The notes: generated by a model from the sequence alone, not told the origin. A stretch of 64,000 bases of DNA from an uncultured Bacteroidota bacterium (GCA_903842575.1 CAIMMM010000166.1:1-64000), one strand, 5' to 3'. Counted from the first letter of the stretch, positions 26,907-36,428 are shown. Numbers and translations are program-made.

Positions 26907-26999
26907 TGTTCATTTTTAAAATTAGGTTTATCAAAAAACTTTTACTTCGCCTAAATTAACTTTTTTTATAACAATATTTAGTACTTTGCAAGAAAAAAT

Positions 27000-27341
27000 A
27001 TGATACAATTATTTCACAACTCAAGATGTGGAAAATCAAGGAATTGCTTGGCTTTTATTGAAAATTCAGAAAAAGAGTTTGAAATTATTAAATACCTAGA
27101 AAACCCACCAACTTTTGAAGAATTAATCATAATTCTCAAAAAACTTCACTTTAAACCATTAGAATTAGTGCGCCAAAAGGAACTTATTTGGATTGAAAAA
27201 TATAAAAATAAACCGATGACCGATGACGAAATTATAAAAGCAATGGTTGAGAACCCAATTCTTATAGAAAGACCTATTATTATCAATGGAGATAAAGCAT
27301 ATATAGCAAGGGATTTAGATAAAATTTGTAGTCTAATTTAG
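27000..27341 (+). CDS. ArsC/Spx-type thioredoxin-fold protein
   Basis: The 113-residue protein has the glutaredoxin-like ArsC fold (PF03960). The catalytic cysteine is residue 10 in SRCGKSRN, matching the CGxSRN of E. coli ArsC, and the three arginines that hold arsenate are recognisable in LELVRQKE, LIERPIII and YIARDLD. It could therefore be a glutaredoxin-linked arsenate reductase, but no arsR, arsB or other resistance genes lie nearby, so the YfgD-like housekeeping branch with unknown substrate is equally likely. It is a single gene. Confidence 0.85.
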   Translation: MIQLFHNSRCGKSRNCLAFIENSEKEFEIIKYLENPPTFEELIIILKKLHFKPLELVRQKELIWIEKYKNKPMTDDEIIKAMVENPILIERPIIINGDKAYIARDLDKICSLI

Positions 27342-27433
27342 AATAGTTCCATTTTTTATTTAACAAACCTTTATGAAGCGTTGTTTAATGTATAAATTAC
27401 TTTTACAATCTATAAGCGTAAGCATTAAAATTC

Positions 27434-29968
27434 ATGAAAAACAGTAAATATTTCGTAACTTTTTTGATTTTGTTAAGTTCCTTTTTAAACTATTCACAAC
27501 AAAAACAAGACAAAGTAAAATTCAAGATAGAAGGTAAAGTTGTAGAAAAATCGATGAATACTCCTCTTGAATATGCTACATTGACATTTGTAAACACCAA
27601 AAACCCAAAAGCTATTTATGGTGGAATTACAAATTCTAAAGGGGAATTCAACATAGAAGTTGCCGAAGGAACTTATAATGTAAAAATTGAATTTATCTCT
27701 TTTAAACCTGTAGAAATAAAAAATAAATCAATCAATAAAAGCATAATATTAGGACTTATCGAACTTGAAGAAGACGCCACGCAATTAACTGAAGTAGTGG
27801 TTCGTGCTGAAAAAACTACGGTCGAAATTAAATTAGACAAAAAAGTGTATAATGTTGGGAAGGATATGATTGTAAAGGGTGGGACAGCCAGTGATGTTCT
27901 TGACAATGTGCCATCAGTAACTGTTGATGCAGATGGAAATGTAGCCCTTCGTGGTAATGAAAATGTTAAAATCCTAATCGATGGAAGACCTTCAAATGCC
28001 ATTAATATTGCCGATGCACTTCGAACAATTTCTGCTGATGCCTTAGATAAAATTGAAGTAATCACCAACCCATCAGCAAGATATGACGCCGAAGGCGGAG
28101 CAGGAATTATTAATGTTGTGCTAAAAAAAGGAAAAAATCAAGGAATCAATGGAACTCTTATTGGAACCGTTGGGGATCCAAAAAATTATAGTTTGGCATC
28201 AAACATAAATTATAAAAGTCAAAACTTCAATATCTTTTCATCATTAGGATACAATGATAGTAAAGCACCTGGAAAATCATTAACCAATACAGATTACTTA
28301 AATCCAGATGGTTCCATACAAAAAACAATAAATGAAAGAAGCACACGTGAAAGAGGTCGGAAAGGCTTTAATTATAACATTGGAATGGATTGGTTTTTAG
28401 ACAAAACCCTTACTTGGACAAATGCATTTACTTATAGAAAAAACAACGGTTCCAATCCGGATAATGTCCTTTTATACAATCATGAATCCAATAATACTTT
28501 TATTCGTAACAGATATAACGACCAATTTACACGAACAAGAGACATTGAATACAGTACAAATTTTACAAAAAAATTCAAAAAAGACGGACACAAACTTACA
28601 GTAGACGCTTCCTTTTCAAGTAATATAGATAATGACTTCTCCACAATAACTGATTTTATAATTGGTCAAGAGAGCTTAGCCACAAAGGAATCTACAAAAA
28701 ATTTACAAACTCAAAATAAAAAATTAATCCAATCCGATTATGTATTGCCCATTGGTAAAGACAGCCAATTTGAAGCAGGATATAAGGGAGATTTCAATGA
28801 ATTACTTACGGATTTTAATGTTGGGAGTTTGGACAATAGTGAAAATTACACTCCTAATTTAAACTACACAAACAAACTGGATTACAAAGAAAAAATAAAT
28901 GCCCTATACACACAATTTGGCACAAAAATCAATAAATTTTCCATGCTTTTTGGTATGCGATATGAAAATTCCAATATTGATATTAATCTTTTGACAACCA
29001 ATAATTTTACCAACAAAAGATATGAAAATTTCTTTCCAAGCGCTTTCTTCACTTATCAAATAAATGAAGAAAGTACGGTTTCGTTAAATTACAGTAAAAG
29101 AATTTCTAGACCACGCTCCCGATTTATTAATCCGTTTTCAAATTATTCAAGTAACGTAAATATTTTTCAAGGAAATCCGAATATAAATCCATCCTTTACA
29201 GATGCTTACGATATTGGATACATGAAAAAATGGAATAAAGTAACCTTCTCAACCTCCATGTATTTTAATACATCTAAAGATGTTTTTCAATTTATTAGAA
29301 GGCCAAATGGAAATTATGTAGTATCGTCTGTTGTGGACGGAGCCGATATTCTGGATGTAAATGGTCAAGTGATACAAGTTGTTGGTGGAGCCGATGTTTT
29401 GACTCCAGTAATATTAGCAACACCCATAAATTTGGCGAGAGAGGATCGATTTGGATTTGAATTTAACATTAATTACACCCCTTATAAATGGTGGAAATTA
29501 AATGGTAATTTCAACTTTTTCCAAAGTAAAACTACGGGAGATTATTCGTATACTTTAGCTAATACTAACGAAGTAATCAATGAAAACTTCGATAAAACAT
29601 CGGCTTCTTGGTTTACTAAAATTTCATCTAAAATAACTTTACCATATGCTATTGAATGGCAAACGAATGCCACCTATAATGCACCGCAAAACAATGCGCA
29701 AGGTAAAAGTTTGGGAGTAATGAGTGCTAATCTAGCTTTTAGTAAAGATGTATTAAAAGATAAAGCAACAATATCTCTTAACATAAGCGATGTATTTAAT
29801 TCCAGAAAAAGAATTAATGAAACCCATTTAGCATCATTAAATTCTTATAGTGAACAACAATGGAGACAAAGACAAATAAATCTTTCTTTTACGTACAGAT
29901 TTAATAAACAGAAAAATGAAAAGGAAAAACCTAAAAAATCACAACAAGATGATAGCGGTGATTTTTAA
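27434..29968 (+). CDS. Outer-membrane beta-barrel receptor with carboxypeptidase-regulatory-like domain
   Basis: The 844-residue protein has a signal peptide (about 1-21, ending NYSQ), a CarboxypepD-reg-like domain (about 28-110), a TonB-dependent-receptor plug (about 125-225, with DVLDNVPSVTVD and NPSARYDAEGGAGIINVVLKKG), and a C-terminal barrel of the OMP beta-barrel 3 family. It ends in a Lys/Gln-rich tail terminating with DSGDF. It is likely a TonB-dependent transporter or related barrel, but no SusD partner, substrate enzyme or regulator is adjacent, so the ligand cannot be guessed. It ends in a strong terminator. Confidence 0.88.
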   Translation: MKNSKYFVTFLILLSSFLNYSQQKQDKVKFKIEGKVVEKSMNTPLEYATLTFVNTKNPKAIYGGITNSKGEFNIEVAEGTYNVKIEFISFKPVEIKNKSINKSIILGLIELEEDATQLTEVVVRAEKTTVEIKLDKKVYNVGKDMIVKGGTASDVLDNVPSVTVDADGNVALRGNENVKILIDGRPSNAINIADALRTISADALDKIEVITNPSARYDAEGGAGIINVVLKKGKNQGINGTLIGTVGDPKNYSLASNINYKSQNFNIFSSLGYNDSKAPGKSLTNTDYLNPDGSIQKTINERSTRERGRKGFNYNIGMDWFLDKTLTWTNAFTYRKNNGSNPDNVLLYNHESNNTFIRNRYNDQFTRTRDIEYSTNFTKKFKKDGHKLTVDASFSSNIDNDFSTITDFIIGQESLATKESTKNLQTQNKKLIQSDYVLPIGKDSQFEAGYKGDFNELLTDFNVGSLDNSENYTPNLNYTNKLDYKEKINALYTQFGTKINKFSMLFGMRYENSNIDINLLTTNNFTNKRYENFFPSAFFTYQINEESTVSLNYSKRISRPRSRFINPFSNYSSNVNIFQGNPNINPSFTDAYDIGYMKKWNKVTFSTSMYFNTSKDVFQFIRRPNGNYVVSSVVDGADILDVNGQVIQVVGGADVLTPVILATPINLAREDRFGFEFNINYTPYKWWKLNGNFNFFQSKTTGDYSYTLANTNEVINENFDKTSASWFTKISSKITLPYAIEWQTNATYNAPQNNAQGKSLGVMSANLAFSKDVLKDKATISLNISDVFNSRKRINETHLASLNSYSEQQWRQRQINLSFTYRFNKQKNEKEKPKKSQQDDSGDF

Positions 29969-29979
29969 GGTTAATCAAA

Positions 29980-30012
29980 TAAAAAAAGTCCTGATAAAAT
30001 CAGGACTTTTTT
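29980..30012. terminator. Bidirectional terminator
   Basis: AGTCCTGAT (29987-29995) and ATCAGGACT (29999-30007) form a 9-bp stem with an AAA loop between A and T runs, serving the receptor gene and the converging small membrane-protein gene. Confidence 0.9.
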
Positions 30013-30031
30013 AGCAAAACATAACTTATTA

Positions 30032-30202
30032 CTAAGCTTGTTCTAATGCTTTCTTTGCTTTTCTTTCTTGTAATAATTCTCTAACACCTCCGAAGATCCA
30101 ATAAGGAACAACGAACGTTAACAAAAACATCATTAACCAAAAACCAATTGTTAAAATGGTCAAGAAAGCTAAGAAACCTAAATACTGTGAAAATTCAAAC
30201 AT
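30032..30202 (-). CDS. Small membrane protein of 56 residues
   Basis: Starting at the ATG at 30202 the protein reads MFEFSQYLGFLAFLTIL and has a hydrophobic span of about 30 residues (10-42, possibly one long or two short helices), then a charged tail RELLQERKAKKALEQA. I do not recognise the family. The frame is convincing because a near-perfect promoter lies at 30230-30260 and a shared terminator follows. A longer frame begins at 30232, but that start lies inside the promoter's -7 box, so it cannot be used from this promoter. Confidence 0.7.
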   Translation of the reverse strand: MFEFSQYLGFLAFLTILTIGFWLMMFLLTFVVPYWIFGGVRELLQERKAKKALEQA

Positions 30203-30229
30203 GTTTTCCGGAATTTTTTGAATTATGAG

Positions 30230-30260
30230 CAAATGTAGAACTATTATTTTTTTTTACCAA
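30230..30260 (-). promoter_or_regulatory. Promoter of the small membrane-protein gene
   Basis: On the minus strand TTG (30260-30258), 20 nt and TACATTTG (30237-30230) match the consensus at every fixed position. The transcript should start near 30224, giving a leader of about 22 nt. Confidence 0.75.
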
Positions 30261-30302
30261 TAAAAACCAAATCATTTTTAAAAAATAGTTTTTATACGTA
30301 AA

Positions 30303-30333
30303 TTTGAACTTGTAAATTTAATATATAATTTCG
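30303..30333 (+). promoter_or_regulatory. Promoter of fumC
   Basis: TTTG (30303-30306), a 19-nt spacer and TAATTTCG (30326-30333) fit the consensus with one mismatch in the -7 box. It overlaps no other gene. Confidence 0.5.
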
Positions 30334-30361
30334 ATACTTATCTAAACAAATCAACAACCAA

Positions 30362-31759
30362 ATGGAATACAGAATAGAAAAAGATACAATGGGAGAAGTT
30401 CAGGTGCCAGCTGATAAATATTGGGGGGCACAAACAGAACGTTCTCGCAACAATTTTAAAATTGGACCATCGGCGTCAATGCCAAAAGAAATTATTGAAG
30501 GTTTTGCTTATTTGAAAAAAGCTGCCGCTTATGCTAATTGCGATTTAGGCGTACTTTCAACTCAAAAACGCGATGCCATTGCACAAGTTTGTGAAGAAAT
30601 TCTAGCCGGAAAATTAGTTAATGAGTTTCCGTTGGTTATTTGGCAAACTGGTTCAGGGACACAAAGTAACATGAACGTGAATGAAGTGATTGCCAATCGT
30701 GCACAAGTCTTAGCTGGTTTTAAAATTGGGGAAGGCCAACCAGTTGTAAAAGCCAATGACGATGTTAACAAATCTCAATCCTCCAACGACACTTTCCCAA
30801 CGGGAATGCATATTGCTTGTTACAAAGCTGCTGTAGAAATCACCATTCCAGGAGTTGAAAAACTACGCGATACGCTGCAAGCCAAAGCCATCGAATTTAA
30901 TACCGTTGTAAAAATTGGCCGTACCCATTTAATGGATGCAACACCTTTGACATTAGGACAAGAAATCTCGGGTTATGTTGCTCAATTGAACTACGGCATT
31001 AAAGCCTTAAAAAACACCTTATCACACCTTTCAGAAGTTGCTCTTGGTGGAACTGCCGTTGGAACAGGGCTTAACACCCCTGATGGTTATGATGTGAAAG
31101 TTGCCGAATATATAGCCAAGTTTACTGGTCATCCCTTTGTAACAGCACCCAATAAATTTGAAGCGCTAGCATCCCACGATGCTATTGTAGAAAGTCATGG
31201 CGCTTTAAAACAATTGGCCGTTTCCTTAAATAAAATTGCCAATGATGTAAGACTTTTAGCCTCTGGACCACGCTCTGGAATTGGAGAAATTATCATTCCC
31301 GAAAACGAACCTGGCTCCTCCATTATGCCTGGAAAAGTAAATCCAACACAATGCGAAGCCCTAACCATGGTTTGCGCGCAAGTTATTGGAAACGATGTAG
31401 CCATCACGGTTGGTGGCATGCAAGGACATTATGAATTGAATGTTTTTAAACCAGTTATGGCTGCCAACTTCCTGCAATCAGCTCGATTGTTAGGTGATGC
31501 TTGTATGTCATTCGACGAACATTGCGCCAGCGGTATTGAGCCCAACCACAAACGAATCAAAGAATTAGTAGATAATTCGCTAATGCTAGTTACCGCTTTA
31601 AATACCAAAATTGGATATTACAAATCGGCTGAAATTGCACAAACAGCTCACAAAAACGGCACTACTTTAAAACAAGAAGCTGTTCGATTGGGTTATGTTA
31701 CTGCCGAAGATTTTGATGCTTGGGTAAAACCCGAAGAAATGGTGGGTAGCCTCAAGTAA
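30362..31759 (+). CDS. fumC: Class II fumarate hydratase
   Basis: FumC interconverts fumarate and malate in the TCA cycle; the class II enzyme is a stable, iron-free homotetramer. The 465-residue protein has the full family length and its signature [11 protein letters not shown] near the middle of the second half, with the catalytic serine loop. Other conserved blocks are [32 protein letters not shown] and [16 protein letters not shown]. It is monocistronic, with its terminator at 31783-31810. The oxygen-tolerant form would suit an aerobic flavobacterium. Confidence 0.97.
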   Translation: MEYRIEKDTMGEVQVPADKYWGAQTERSRNNFKIGPSASMPKEIIEGFAYLKKAAAYANCDLGVLSTQKRDAIAQVCEEILAGKLVNEFPLVIWQTGSGTQSNMNVNEVIANRAQVLAGFKIGEGQPVVKANDDVNKSQSSNDTFPTGMHIACYKAAVEITIPGVEKLRDTLQAKAIEFNTVVKIGRTHLMDATPLTLGQEISGYVAQLNYGIKALKNTLSHLSEVALGGTAVGTGLNTPDGYDVKVAEYIAKFTGHPFVTAPNKFEALASHDAIVESHGALKQLAVSLNKIANDVRLLASGPRSGIGEIIIPENEPGSSIMPGKVNPTQCEALTMVCAQVIGNDVAITVGGMQGHYELNVFKPVMAANFLQSARLLGDACMSFDEHCASGIEPNHKRIKELVDNSLMLVTALNTKIGYYKSAEIAQTAHKNGTTLKQEAVRLGYVTAEDFDAWVKPEEMVGSLK

Positions 31760-31782
31760 TTGTTATTTTATAATTAAAAATT

Positions 31783-31810
31783 AACCTGTAATCATATTGC
31801 AGGTTTTTTT
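31783..31810 (+). terminator. Terminator of fumC
   Basis: AACCTGTAAT (31783-31792) and ATTGCAGGTT (31796-31805) form a 10-bp stem with one G-T pair and a 3-nt loop, followed by five T. The last T is also the first base of the nhaA -7 box. Confidence 0.85.
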
Positions 31811-31817
31811 ATCTTTG
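31810..31817 (+). promoter_or_regulatory. -7 box of the nhaA promoter
   Basis: TATCTTTG matches TAnnTTTG exactly and directly follows the fumC terminator. No TTG stands at the usual distance because the terminator stem occupies that place. Confidence 0.55.
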
Positions 31818-31835
31818 AAATTAACTATACCAACA

Positions 31836-32996
31836 ATGAAAGTAACCAAAATATTTAATAATTTTTTCCAAAGTGAAAAAGCTGGAGGTATAATTTTAAT
31901 CTTTTGTACTTTACTTTCATTAACGCTTGCTAATTCATCCGTGGGTGAAAACTACATGCATTTTTGGCATATTGAAATGGGGGGTCACAGCGTTGGACAT
32001 TGGATTAATGATGGTTTGATGACAATTTTCTTTCTGCTCATCGGACTTGAATTAGAACGAGAAATTTACAATGGTGAACTTTCCGATATTAAAAACGCTT
32101 TGCTACCTATTTCTGCCGCAATTGGAGGTATGATAATTCCAGCTGGTTTGTTTTTACTTTTAAATTTTGGAACGTCAACCCAATCTGGAGCTGGAATACC
32201 AATGGCTACTGATATTGCTTTTGCACTTGGGATATTGTCCTTATTAGGAAATAAAGTGCCGACTTCTTTAAAAGTATTGTTAACCGCATTGGCTGTGATT
32301 GACGACTTGGGCGCCATACTCATTATTGCCATTTTTTATACTGGGGATTTGAATTGGATAAATTTAGGAATCGCATTGTCAATTTTTGGAATACTTTTAA
32401 TTCTAAACCGATTGAAAGTCCACAACTTAATTCCCTATTTAATTGGTGGAGTTTTTATGTGGTATTTTATGTTAAACTCGGGCGTTCATGCCACCATTAT
32501 TGGGGTTTTATTGGCGTTTGCTATTCCGTTTGGTAAAGGAGATGAAAAATCTAGTTCCTATATTTTGCAAAGTTGGTTGCATTTGCCTGTTGCCTTTATT
32601 GTACTTCCACTTTTCGCTTTAGCCAATACAGCTATCGTAATTAATTCCGATTGGCATCATGCCTTGATACAAAAATATACGTTAGGAATTGTATTGGGTT
32701 TAATCCTTGGAAAACCAATAGGAATAGTACTTTTTAGCTATTTATCGGTGAAATTTAAAATTTGTAAACTCCCCGAAGATGTCAACTGGAAAGCGGTAAT
32801 TGGCGTCGGATTTCTAGGCGGCATTGGTTTCACTATGTCCATTTTTATTACACTCCTCGCCTTCTCTGATGCCGAACATATTGACAATTCAAAAGTAATG
32901 ATAATCCTCTCCTCTTTAGTAGCTGGTATTATTGGCTATTTTTATTTGAAAACTGTTTTAAAAACGGATGTTGTAGACGAAATTGAGGAGTTATAA
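31836..32996 (+). CDS. nhaA: Na+/H+ antiporter NhaA
   Basis: NhaA exchanges cytoplasmic sodium for external protons and helps keep pH and sodium levels. The 386-residue protein has about twelve membrane segments and the paired ion-binding aspartates (156 and 157) in ALAVIDDLGAILI, equal to Asp163/Asp164 of E. coli. Typical also are FFLLIGLELEREI near the start and GFLGGIGFTMSIFITLLAF near the end. I use the ATG at 31836; the frame is open to 31797 but that lies inside the fumC terminator and upstream of the promoter box. Confidence 0.95.
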   Translation: MKVTKIFNNFFQSEKAGGIILIFCTLLSLTLANSSVGENYMHFWHIEMGGHSVGHWINDGLMTIFFLLIGLELEREIYNGELSDIKNALLPISAAIGGMIIPAGLFLLLNFGTSTQSGAGIPMATDIAFALGILSLLGNKVPTSLKVLLTALAVIDDLGAILIIAIFYTGDLNWINLGIALSIFGILLILNRLKVHNLIPYLIGGVFMWYFMLNSGVHATIIGVLLAFAIPFGKGDEKSSSYILQSWLHLPVAFIVLPLFALANTAIVINSDWHHALIQKYTLGIVLGLILGKPIGIVLFSYLSVKFKICKLPEDVNWKAVIGVGFLGGIGFTMSIFITLLAFSDAEHIDNSKVMIILSSLVAGIIGYFYLKTVLKTDVVDEIEEL

Positions 32997-33015
32997 TCCG
33001 CTAATTCATAATTAA

Positions 33016-34086
33016 TCAATACCACTTTTTCTTCTTGAAATAATAACCCATTCCCATAAGTAAAAGTAGCATGCCACCAATGATAACGAAATAACCATAT
33101 TTCCAGTGCAATTCGGGCATGTTGTCAAAGTTCATTCCATATACCCCAACAATAAATGTCAAAGGCATGAAGAATACCGAAACAACGGTTAGGGTTTTCA
33201 TTACCTCATTCATTTTGTGATTTTGCGCCGAAAAAAAGAAGTTCGAAGCACTATCAAGTGTGGTCATATCATATTCTATTTGCTCTAAAAGTTCCAAACT
33301 TTTTTGATGCAATCGATCAAAAAAACTATAGTTCTCATTTTCAATGGCATTAAAAACATTATCATCCTTCATGCTTTTTATCGAATATAAAGAATCCCGT
33401 AATGGAACAATGGAACGTTTTATAAAGTTGAAATTATCGCGATGTTTTTCTATATGCTCTAAAATTTCGGGACTTGTATTTGTTTTTGACAAATTGATTA
33501 ATTCCTCTACATTATCTTCTTCGCTTTCAATCGTTACATAAAAATTTTCCATAATGGCATCAAGAAGCAAATACAATAAATAATCCGCTTTCCTTTCTCT
33601 AACAATACCTGAATGAGTTCTGATTCGATCCCGAATGTGTGTAAAAAAATCACTCGATTTTTCTTGAAATGACACCAATATATCATTTTTCAACAAGAAG
33701 CTAATTTGCTCCACTTTAATATTATCTGAGTTTTCAACGGGCAATAACGACTTGATATTAAAAAATAAAACATCATGATATTCATCTAGTTTCGTTCTTT
33801 TAGTGGTATTAAGAATGTCGCTCAACATAAAATCATCCACCTTTAGATAAGAACCAATAGTTTTGATAAGTTCAACATTGTTTAAACCGTGTACATTCAA
33901 CCAATTTACTTTTGAACTGTCCAAACTTGTATGTAGATGAGTACTTTCAAATTCTTTGAATTCTATTAGATCATTGATATCATAAACAAACAATTGCATG
34001 GCTGTTTTAATCTCTTTATGACTACCGGTATATTCCAACAAGGAAGGATGAACTTTCTTCCCTCTTTTATATTTTATTTTTCGCAT
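33016..34086 (-). CDS. corA: CorA-family magnesium/cobalt transporter
   Basis: CorA forms a pentameric magnesium channel. The 356-residue protein has the large cytoplasmic N-terminal domain (about 1-285), then two membrane helices with the signature YGMNFDNMPEL between them (GMN selectivity loop), and a positively charged C-terminal tail KKKKW. The start at 34086 (MRKIKYKRGKK) is preferred over 34113 because it matches the usual basic N-terminus and leaves room for the divergent hutI promoter. No terminator separates it from the converging nhaA. Confidence 0.93.
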   Translation of the reverse strand: MRKIKYKRGKKVHPSLLEYTGSHKEIKTAMQLFVYDINDLIEFKEFESTHLHTSLDSSKVNWLNVHGLNNVELIKTIGSYLKVDDFMLSDILNTTKRTKLDEYHDVLFFNIKSLLPVENSDNIKVEQISFLLKNDILVSFQEKSSDFFTHIRDRIRTHSGIVRERKADYLLYLLLDAIMENFYVTIESEEDNVEELINLSKTNTSPEILEHIEKHRDNFNFIKRSIVPLRDSLYSIKSMKDDNVFNAIENENYSFFDRLHQKSLELLEQIEYDMTTLDSASNFFFSAQNHKMNEVMKTLTVVSVFFMPLTFIVGVYGMNFDNMPELHWKYGYFVIIGGMLLLLMGMGYYFKKKKWY

Positions 34087-34091
34087 TTGTC

Positions 34092-34099
34092 TAATTTTG
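34092..34099 (+). promoter_or_regulatory. -7 box of the hutI promoter
   Basis: TAATTTTG matches TAnnTTTG. It lies only 6 nt from the start codon of the divergent corA gene and gives a hutI leader of about 48 nt. No -33 TTG is visible. Confidence 0.45.
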
Positions 34100-34153
34100 C
34101 TTAAAAATAACAATAATTATTTTTTTCAAACTATTTTTACCAAAAATGATTTC

Positions 34154-35392
34154 ATGACAACCTTAATCACCAACATAAAAGAACTTCTTCAAGTTAGAGA
34201 AACATCAATATCTAAAGTTTCCGGAAAGGAAATGGTGAATTTGCCAACCATCAAAAATGCGTTTCTTTTACTAGAGAATGACGTCATTGCTGCTTTTGGA
34301 ACTATGGAGAATTGTCCCAAAATCAATGCTGATAAAACGATTGATGCTACAGGACGAATTGTATTCCCAACCTGGTGCGATAGTCATACCCATATTGTCT
34401 ATGCTGGCAACCGCGAGCAGGAATTTGTAGACAGAATTAACGGGCTTTCCTATGAAGAAATCGCCAATCGTGGTGGTGGGATTCTCAATTCGGCCAAACG
34501 ATTAAACGAAACTTCCGAAGAAGAAATTTACAACCAATCCAAAGAGCGTTTGGAAGAAATAATGCAACTCGGAACAGGAGCTGTGGAAATTAAATCGGGT
34601 TATGGATTAACGGTAGAAGGCGAATTGAAAATGCTGCGTGTTATCAAAAAACTGGGTGAAAATTATCCTATAAAAATTAAAGCCACTTTCCTAGGTGCTC
34701 ATGCATTTCCCACGGAATACAAAGAAAATCATGCGGCATATATTGATTTAATTATCAACGAAATGTTACCCAAAATTGCCGCAGAAAACCTCGCAGATTA
34801 TATTGATGCTTTTCTTGAAACGGGTTATTTTTCTATAGATGAAACCGAAAAAATTATGGAAGCTGGAAAACAATATGGCTTGCAGGCAAAAATTCACGTC
34901 AATCAATTTACTGCCATTAATGGAATTGCAGCTTGTATAAAACACAAGGCGCTAACAGTTGACCATCTTGAAATTGTTACCGATGAAGATATTGAAGCCT
35001 TAAAAAATAGCGATACAATGGCAGTGGCATTACCAAGTTGCTCCTATTTCATTAGTATTCCCTATACTCCAGCCCGAAAGATGATTGATGCAGGTTTACC
35101 ACTAGCATTAGCCACCGATTTTAATCCGGGAACCACACCGTCAGGAAATATGAATTTTGTGGTGGCAACGGCTTGCATTAAAATGAAAATGACTCCCGAA
35201 GAAGCCATCAATGCAGCCACAATAAATGGTGCGTATGCTATGGGGATTTCGGAAACTCACGGGAGTATTACCGTGGAAAAAAAAGCCAATATCATCATCA
35301 CAAAACCTATAAGTTCCTACTATCAATTACCCTATGCTTTTGGTAGCAATTTGATTGATAAAGTGATTATTGAAGGGAAAACAATCCTATAA
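34154..35392 (+). CDS. hutI: Imidazolonepropionase
   Basis: HutI opens imidazolone-5-propionate to formimino-glutamate, the third step of histidine breakdown. The 412-residue amidohydrolase keeps its metal and substrate residues: HTH in CDSHTHIVYAGNR, KIHVNQF, VDHLEIV, and Asp in LATDFNPGT. The first ATG with good context is 34154; an upstream TTG at 34097 would begin within the promoter box. The next enzyme of the pathway, formimidoylglutamase, lies 1 kb downstream at 36429, separated by a coiled-coil gene on the other strand; hutU and hutH are not in the window. Confidence 0.96.
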   Translation: MTTLITNIKELLQVRETSISKVSGKEMVNLPTIKNAFLLLENDVIAAFGTMENCPKINADKTIDATGRIVFPTWCDSHTHIVYAGNREQEFVDRINGLSYEEIANRGGGILNSAKRLNETSEEEIYNQSKERLEEIMQLGTGAVEIKSGYGLTVEGELKMLRVIKKLGENYPIKIKATFLGAHAFPTEYKENHAAYIDLIINEMLPKIAAENLADYIDAFLETGYFSIDETEKIMEAGKQYGLQAKIHVNQFTAINGIAACIKHKALTVDHLEIVTDEDIEALKNSDTMAVALPSCSYFISIPYTPARKMIDAGLPLALATDFNPGTTPSGNMNFVVATACIKMKMTPEEAINAATINGAYAMGISETHGSITVEKKANIIITKPISSYYQLPYAFGSNLIDKVIIEGKTIL

Positions 35393-35430
35393 AAAAATCT
35401 CCATTCAGAAATTCCGAATGGAGATTTTTT
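35391..35430. terminator. Bidirectional terminator after hutI
   Basis: ATCTCCATTC (35397-35406) and GAATGGAGAT (35416-35425) form a 10-bp stem with a 9-nt loop between A and T runs; it also serves the converging coiled-coil gene. Confidence 0.88.
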
Positions 35431-35448
35431 ACTTTATTAAACTAAATT

Positions 35449-36333
35449 TTATTTTAGTGAAAAACTTGATTTTGAAACCAATTCTCCTTTGTCAAATACA
35501 TTTACAAAATAGGTGCCTTTGGCAAAATCTTTTCCTGGTAAATCTTCTGAAACATCCACCGTTTTGTTTTCATATTTTACTGTAGTAGTAAAACTGTAAG
35601 TCAATGTATTTTCACCTAAAGTAACAGTAGCTTTATCCCCAACAACATTGTTTTTACTGTCGATAACTTGTACATAGTATAATTTATCTCCAGATTTAGC
35701 AATTTTATTCTCGGCGACAGTAAAACTTATTTTCAAAATATCAGTTCTACTTGCTTTTTCTGTAGCAATTTGTTTTCCAGAACTTCTTAATTTATAAGCT
35801 GCTGTTTTTAAATTAGTGATAGCTAATTTAGACCCTTTTTCAACGGTTTTAGCTAATTCTTCATTTTGTCCAACTAAAACTTGATTGTATTTTTTAGAAT
35901 CCTCTAAAATAACTTTTGTACTATCTATTTTTGTAGTTAATGAGGTGTTTTCCTTTTTCAAAACATCAACTTCTTGCATCAAATTTTTCATTTTTTCCTC
36001 AAGAGCATTAAATTGCTGTTTGTATTTTGATAAAGTAGCTACATCTCCTTTAGATTTTTTCAATTCAGCCATTAATTTCACAACTTTATCTCGTTCTGCA
36101 ATTAATTCTTCTGACATGGATGTGTTTTCGGCAATCGCACTATCATACGTAGCTTTAAGTTCCGCTAAATCTTTTAAAACCGCTTCTTTTTCAGATTTTG
36201 TGTCCTTAATTTCTGTTTGCAATGTTTTGGCATCAGTTGTTAATTTAAATATGTAAACCAAACTTCCCACCAACGAAAAGATTAATATTGCTATAATTGC
36301 CTTTAATTTTGAATTGTTATTCGGATTTTCCAT
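35449..36333 (-). CDS. Single-pass membrane protein with long coiled coil
   Basis: The 294-residue protein has a short cytoplasmic start (MENPNNNSKLK), one membrane helix (about 12-29), a long coiled coil (about 32-170) with heptad-like Leu/Lys/Glu spacing, and a C-terminal beta-rich domain (about 195-294, for example KLYYVQVIDSKNN and KGTYFVNVFDKGEL). I do not recognise the family, but the layout suggests an anchored protein whose coil and small beta domain lie in the periplasm. It sits between hutI and hutG on the opposite strand and has its own promoter, so a role in histidine use is not implied by operon structure. Confidence 0.8.
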   Translation of the reverse strand: MENPNNNSKLKAIIAILIFSLVGSLVYIFKLTTDAKTLQTEIKDTKSEKEAVLKDLAELKATYDSAIAENTSMSEELIAERDKVVKLMAELKKSKGDVATLSKYKQQFNALEEKMKNLMQEVDVLKKENTSLTTKIDSTKVILEDSKKYNQVLVGQNEELAKTVEKGSKLAITNLKTAAYKLRSSGKQIATEKASRTDILKISFTVAENKIAKSGDKLYYVQVIDSKNNVVGDKATVTLGENTLTYSFTTTVKYENKTVDVSEDLPGKDFAKGTYFVNVFDKGELVSKSSFSLK

Positions 36334-36355
36334 AAATTATTATTTTTTTATTAAA

Positions 36356-36363
36356 CAAATTTA
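36356..36363 (-). promoter_or_regulatory. -7 box of the coiled-coil gene
   Basis: TAAATTTG on the minus strand matches TAnnTTTG, 23 nt before the start codon. No TTG at the expected distance. Confidence 0.45.
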
Positions 36364-36404
36364 ATAATATTTATTTTAGTAACGATAGATAAACAATTAT
36401 ATTA

Positions 36405-36412
36405 TATTTTTG
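36405..36412 (+). promoter_or_regulatory. -7 box of the hutG promoter
   Basis: TATTTTTG matches TAnnTTTG and lies 17 nt before the ATG. The two divergent -7 boxes (this and 36356-36363) are about 40 nt apart. Confidence 0.45.
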
Positions 36413-36428
36413 AACAATAGATTTTTTT

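Noticed and set aside
27000-27341. Arsenic-resistance operon
   Set aside because: Only a lone ArsC-fold protein is found, with no regulator or arsenite pump; it may be a housekeeping relative.
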